Made by a program: the position numbers and the translations under genes
Notes under the pieces: generated by a model
Told to the model about the DNA's origin: nothing
What the model saw: the letters and a program-made list of their open reading frames with translations, nothing else
Database searches by the model: none
Shown: positions 61,489 through 64,000 of the stretch, one piece after another
How the letters are laid out: each line of letters opens with the position of its first letter
Numbering within the stretch: position 1 is the stretch's first letter
Source: Chryseobacterium sp. FH2
GTDB lineage: Bacteria; Bacteroidota; Bacteroidia; Flavobacteriales; Weeksellaceae
Length of the DNA stretch: 64,000 bases
Assembly: GCF_001045455.1 (NCBI RefSeq)
Contig: NZ_LFNE01000001.1
Location: forward strand, 310,001-374,000
Reading direction: 5' to 3'

Positions 61489-62001
61489 CTATTTGTCTTC
61501 AAGATAGACTAAATGTCCTCCAAAATCATCATCTAAGTTTTTCAACACTTTTGCGTCCTTCATTTTCTTCACTAAAGCGTCAATGAAGAAACTTTTTTCA
61601 AAAAACTGCCGGTGAATTCCCGGTAACAATTCCATAAAATAGTCCATTCCTATTTTGTTATTGTGAAGATCCATCTTTGTTTCTAAAGGCTTATTGGGAA
61701 ACAATTCTTCATGTAAATCTGTTATTCTTTTGCAGAAATCCAATGCTTTTTCAGGTGATGAAACTTTGCAGCAGTACATCATGATAAAGGAACTCCAGAG
61801 CGCATGTCTGAAAGCATTTCCAATTCCGTTATTAGATGCTGTTTTCGGAAATTTTTTCTGAGCTATAGTAAAAGCCTGAACGGTTGCATGAAAGCTTAAC
61901 AGAGAGAACAAAGGATGCGGTAGCACGAGCGATAAAAGGCGCATTATCTTTTTAAAGCTCATACTTCGAATTGTATTAAAAAATATTTTGAAAGTCCTCA
62001 T
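61489..62001 (-). CDS. DUF6973-like protein
   Basis: From the ATG at 62001 the protein has 170 residues. It has NNGIGNAFRHALWSSFIM, the core I associate with DUF6973, then DLHEELFPN and MDLHNNKIGMDYFM. His and Asp residues in these motifs suggest a metal site, not verified. An ATG at 62022 would put the start inside the accD terminator, so the later start is preferred. Confidence 0.78.
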   Translation of the reverse strand: MRTFKIFFNTIRSMSFKKIMRLLSLVLPHPLFSLLSFHATVQAFTIAQKKFPKTASNNGIGNAFRHALWSSFIMMYCCKVSSPEKALDFCKRITDLHEELFPNKPLETKMDLHNNKIGMDYFMELLPGIHRQFFEKSFFIDALVKKMKDAKVLKNLDDDFGGHLVYLEDK

Positions 62002-62009
62002 AAATAAAA

Positions 62010-62035
62010 AATCTCTCCCCAATTAGAGAGAGATT
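62010..62035 (-). terminator. Terminator of accD (minus strand)
   Basis: On the minus strand AATCTCTC pairs with GAGAGATT and runs into six T. It lies 22 bases past the accD stop codon. Confidence 0.8.
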
Positions 62036-62056
62036 ATGTTGTATTTGTTACAAATA

Positions 62057-62911
62057 TTAAGCATTTACTGCCAATAAATTTACTGTTTTAGATACAGTCT
62101 CCTTAATTTCAGTTCTTTTCACGATAAAATCAACAAATCCTTTTTCCTGAAGAAATTCTGATGTCTGAAAACCTTCCGGTAAATCTCTGCCGATGGTTTC
62201 ACGGATAACTCTTGGTCCGGCAAAGCCAATTAAAGCTTTTGGTTCCGCCATAATGATATCTGCTGTCATTGCGAAAGAAGCTGTAATTCCTCCAAAAGTA
62301 GGGTCACACAGGTAAGCAATGTATAAAAGTCCCGCTTCTGAAAGCTGAGCCAATTTTGCCTGTACTTTTGCCAATTGCATCAAAGAATATGTTGCTTCCT
62401 GCATTCTCGCACCTCCTGACTGACAAATAATCATATAGGGGAGCTTTTTTGCGATACAGTAGTCAATTGCCCTTCTGATTTTTTCACCCATTACAGAGCC
62501 TAAAGATCCTCCGATAAAAGCGAAATCCATACAAGAAACCACCATTTCTGTCCCGTTTACCGTACCTACACCGTTTCTGATAGAATCGGTAAGTTTGGTT
62601 TTTGCTTTTACTTCTTTTAAACGATCTGCGTAAGGTTTTGTATCTTTAAAGTTTAGGATGTCTATACTTTCAACATTAGCGTCTAATTCAGTGAATTTAC
62701 CTTCGTCAAAAAGGATATCAAAAAATTCTGCACTTCCTATTCTTACATGAAATCCGTCTTCTGGAGAAACATAATTATTTCTTTTAAGTTCTTCATGCTC
62801 AACTACTTTTCCTGAAGGAGTCTGATGCCAAAGACCTTTGGGAACGTCTTTTTTCTCATCAGTAGAAGTTGTAATGTTTTGTGCTTTTCTTTTAAACCAC
62901 TCGAATGCCAT
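62057..62911 (-). CDS. accD: Acetyl-CoA carboxylase carboxyltransferase beta subunit, lacking the zinc ribbon
   Basis: The 284-residue enzyme has the crotonase-like core with [20 protein letters not shown]-type residues ([15 protein letters not shown]), [16 protein letters not shown] and [12 protein letters not shown]. It transfers carboxyl from biotin to acetyl-CoA in the first step of fatty-acid synthesis. The N-terminal zinc ribbon, which should have four cysteines, reads [16 protein letters not shown] ... [11 protein letters not shown] with none. It follows fba on the same strand and has repeats and a promoter element upstream. Confidence 0.95.
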   Translation of the reverse strand: MAFEWFKRKAQNITTSTDEKKDVPKGLWHQTPSGKVVEHEELKRNNYVSPEDGFHVRIGSAEFFDILFDEGKFTELDANVESIDILNFKDTKPYADRLKEVKAKTKLTDSIRNGVGTVNGTEMVVSCMDFAFIGGSLGSVMGEKIRRAIDYCIAKKLPYMIICQSGGARMQEATYSLMQLAKVQAKLAQLSEAGLLYIAYLCDPTFGGITASFAMTADIIMAEPKALIGFAGPRVIRETIGRDLPEGFQTSEFLQEKGFVDFIVKRTEIKETVSKTVNLLAVNA

Positions 62912-62917
62912 CTTGTC

Positions 62918-62988
62918 TGTATTAATGTATAAATGTAAAATGTATTAATGTAAAAGCCTTCACTATGATTACTTTTTACATTAATACA
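62918..62988. repeat. Three copies of TGTATTAATGTA before accD, two making an inverted repeat
   Basis: TGTATTAATGTA occurs at 62918-62929 and 62941-62952, and inverted at 62977-62988. The last two extend to a 15-pair inverted repeat (62941-62955 with 62974-62988). Confidence 0.72.
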
Positions 62989-62994
62989 AATGTA
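62987..62994 (-). promoter_or_regulatory. Putative -7 promoter element (TACATTTG) for accD
   Basis: On the minus strand the sequence reads TACATTTG and abuts the inverted TGTATTAATGTA copy. The implied leader is about 70 bases. Confidence 0.5.
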
Positions 62995-63000
62995 CAGTTC

Positions 63001-64000
63001 TTATTTTAAAGTATTTACGTTATTTAAATCTTCAAACGCTTTTACCAGTCTTGCAGAGAACGTTTCTTCGCCTTTTCTCATCCAGACTCTTGGGTCATAG
63101 AATTTCTTATTAGGCTTTTCTTCTCCTTCCGGGTTTCCGATTTGAGTTCTTAAATAATCGATATTTTGTACCATATAATCTCTGATTCCTTCTGTATAAG
63201 CAAACTGAAGGTCAGTATCGATGTTCATTTTGATTACACCGTAGTCAATAGCTTCTCTGATTTCTTCCAAAGTAGATCCAGAACCACCGTGGAATACGAA
63301 ATTCACTGGCTTTTCGCCAGTTCCGAATTTTTCCTGAACATATTTCTGAGAATTATCAAGAATTTTTGGAGTAAGAACTACGTTTCCTGGTTTGTAAACT
63401 CCGTGTACGTTTCCGAAAGCGGCAGCAATTGTAAAATTGTCAGAAACAGCCTTCAGTTTTTCATAAGTGTAAGCGATATCTTCCGGTTGAGTATACAATT
63501 TAGAGTTGTCTACGTCAGAGTTATCAACACCATCTTCTTCACCTCCCGTAACGCCAATCTCAACTTCCAAAGTCATCTGCATTTTAGCCATTCTTTCGAA
63601 ATATTGAGTAGAAATTTCTAAGTTTTCCTCTAAAGGTTCTTCAGAAAGATCCAGCATGTGAGAAGAGTAAAGAGATTTTCCTGTTTTTTTATAAAAATCT
63701 TCACTGGCATCCAGCAATCCATCAATCCAAGGCAACAGTTTCTTTGCACAGTGGTCTGTGTGAAGAATAACAGTAGCTCCGTAAGCTTCTGCAAGTGTAT
63801 GAATATGTTTTGCTCCGGCGATTGCTCCTAAAATAGCCGCTTTCTGACCGTCATTGCTTAATCCTTTTCCTGCATTGTAAGCAGCTCCACCATTAGAGAA
63901 CTGAATAATAACAGGTGAGTTTAGTTTTGCTGCAGTTTCCATAACCGCATTTACGTTGCTTGAACCAATTACGTTTACTGCTGGTAATGCAAATTTATTT
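63001..64000 (-). CDS. fbaA: Class II fructose-bisphosphate aldolase (5' end cut by window edge)
   Basis: The frame is open to the window edge: the residues before Met at 63942 read FALPAVNVIGSSNVNAV, the usual FbaA opening, so that Met is internal. About 333 of ~355 residues are present. Zinc and catalytic residues lie in LHTDHCAKK, FGNVHGVYKPG and FVFHGGSGS. The enzyme splits fructose-1,6-bisphosphate in glycolysis and works in reverse in gluconeogenesis. accD follows after 89 bases on the same strand. Confidence 0.96.
   Translation of the reverse strand, partial: NKFALPAVNVIGSSNVNAVMETAAKLNSPVIIQFSNGGAAYNAGKGLSNDGQKAAILGAIAGAKHIHTLAEAYGATVILHTDHCAKKLLPWIDGLLDASEDFYKKTGKSLYSSHMLDLSEEPLEENLEISTQYFERMAKMQMTLEVEIGVTGGEEDGVDNSDVDNSKLYTQPEDIAYTYEKLKAVSDNFTIAAAFGNVHGVYKPGNVVLTPKILDNSQKYVQEKFGTGEKPVNFVFHGGSGSTLEEIREAIDYGVIKMNIDTDLQFAYTEGIRDYMVQNIDYLRTQIGNPEGEEKPNKKFYDPRVWMRKGEETFSARLVKAFEDLNNVNTLK

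Noticed and set aside
63166-63621. 151-residue open frame antisense to fbaA
   Set aside because: Complement of a conserved enzyme; no start context and no recognisable features.
1-64000. CRISPR arrays, insertion sequences, restriction-modification or CBASS-type defence operons
   Set aside because: No regularly spaced repeats, transposase, nuclease or cyclase signatures were found; the only methyltransferase is solitary.

Overview
The window is AT-rich, densely packed bacterial chromosome from a member of the Bacteroidota, most likely family Weeksellaceae and close to Chryseobacterium. Evidence for this placement: a MurF-alanine racemase fusion, a GLPGLI-family protein, 2TM-domain proteins, a CarboxypepD_reg-like TonB receptor, a DUF4280 PAAR-like protein, TAnnTTTG promoter elements, few Shine-Dalgarno sequences, and flavobacterial forms of AccD, Tdk and Nth that lack metal-binding cysteines. 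Both edges cut genes: mnmG at the left and class II fructose-bisphosphate aldolase at the right. No gene-free stretch exceeds 300 bases.

Layout. 1-6.9 kb (minus): tdk, murF-alr, a patatin/outer-membrane-barrel protein, ybeY and mnmG, with a perfect 16-bp parS palindrome between ybeY and mnmG. 7-11.5 kb (plus): an acidic repeat protein, rsmI, a WG-repeat protein and fabG. 11.5-13.3 kb (minus): DUF1835 protein and guaC. 13.4-15.8 kb (plus): a three-gene unit with a divergent Lgt-like membrane protein, a small membrane protein and a radical SAM enzyme resembling archaeal MJ0619/Tes. 16-22.7 kb: surE, tail-specific protease, Cu/Zn SOD, TonB-dependent receptor and a TPR-like secreted protein. 22.9-26.1 kb: a LytS-type kinase carrying a C-terminal 2TM domain, three free-standing 2TM proteins and a LytTR regulator. 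26-32 kb: an unknown protein, a protein with a Gly/Cys tail, mnmA, a small barrel, and two secreted paralogues beside a lipoprotein. 32-37.5 kb: clpC, a YgjV-like protein, two glycosyltransferases and sufE. 37.5-43.9 kb (minus): a six-gene cassette around a DUF4280 PAAR-like protein and a 956-residue protein, with small envelope proteins after it. It looks like an orphan type VI-like effector/immunity module. 44-46 kb: DUF7004-like protein, orphan Dam-type methyltransferase and two tRNA-Val genes. 46-54 kb: folC, tolC-like gene, SprT-like protein, manC, a GNAT enzyme, peroxiredoxin, a GLPGLI protein with a small Cys-containing secreted peptide, an XRE regulator with an amber codon in its helix-turn-helix, and nth. 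54-64 kb: DinB, DUF885 lipoprotein, exbB-exbD-tonB, an SpmAB-type membrane protein, DUF6973 protein, accD and fba.

Most genes are housekeeping. The parts most likely to hold undescribed biology are the PAAR-like cassette (37.6-43.9 kb), the Lgt-like/Tes-like unit (13.4-15.8 kb), the 2TM/LytS/LytTR locus (22.9-26.1 kb), the GLPGLI/peptide pair (52.0-53.2 kb) and the repeat-bearing region before accD. No CRISPR array, insertion sequence, integrase or rRNA was seen.
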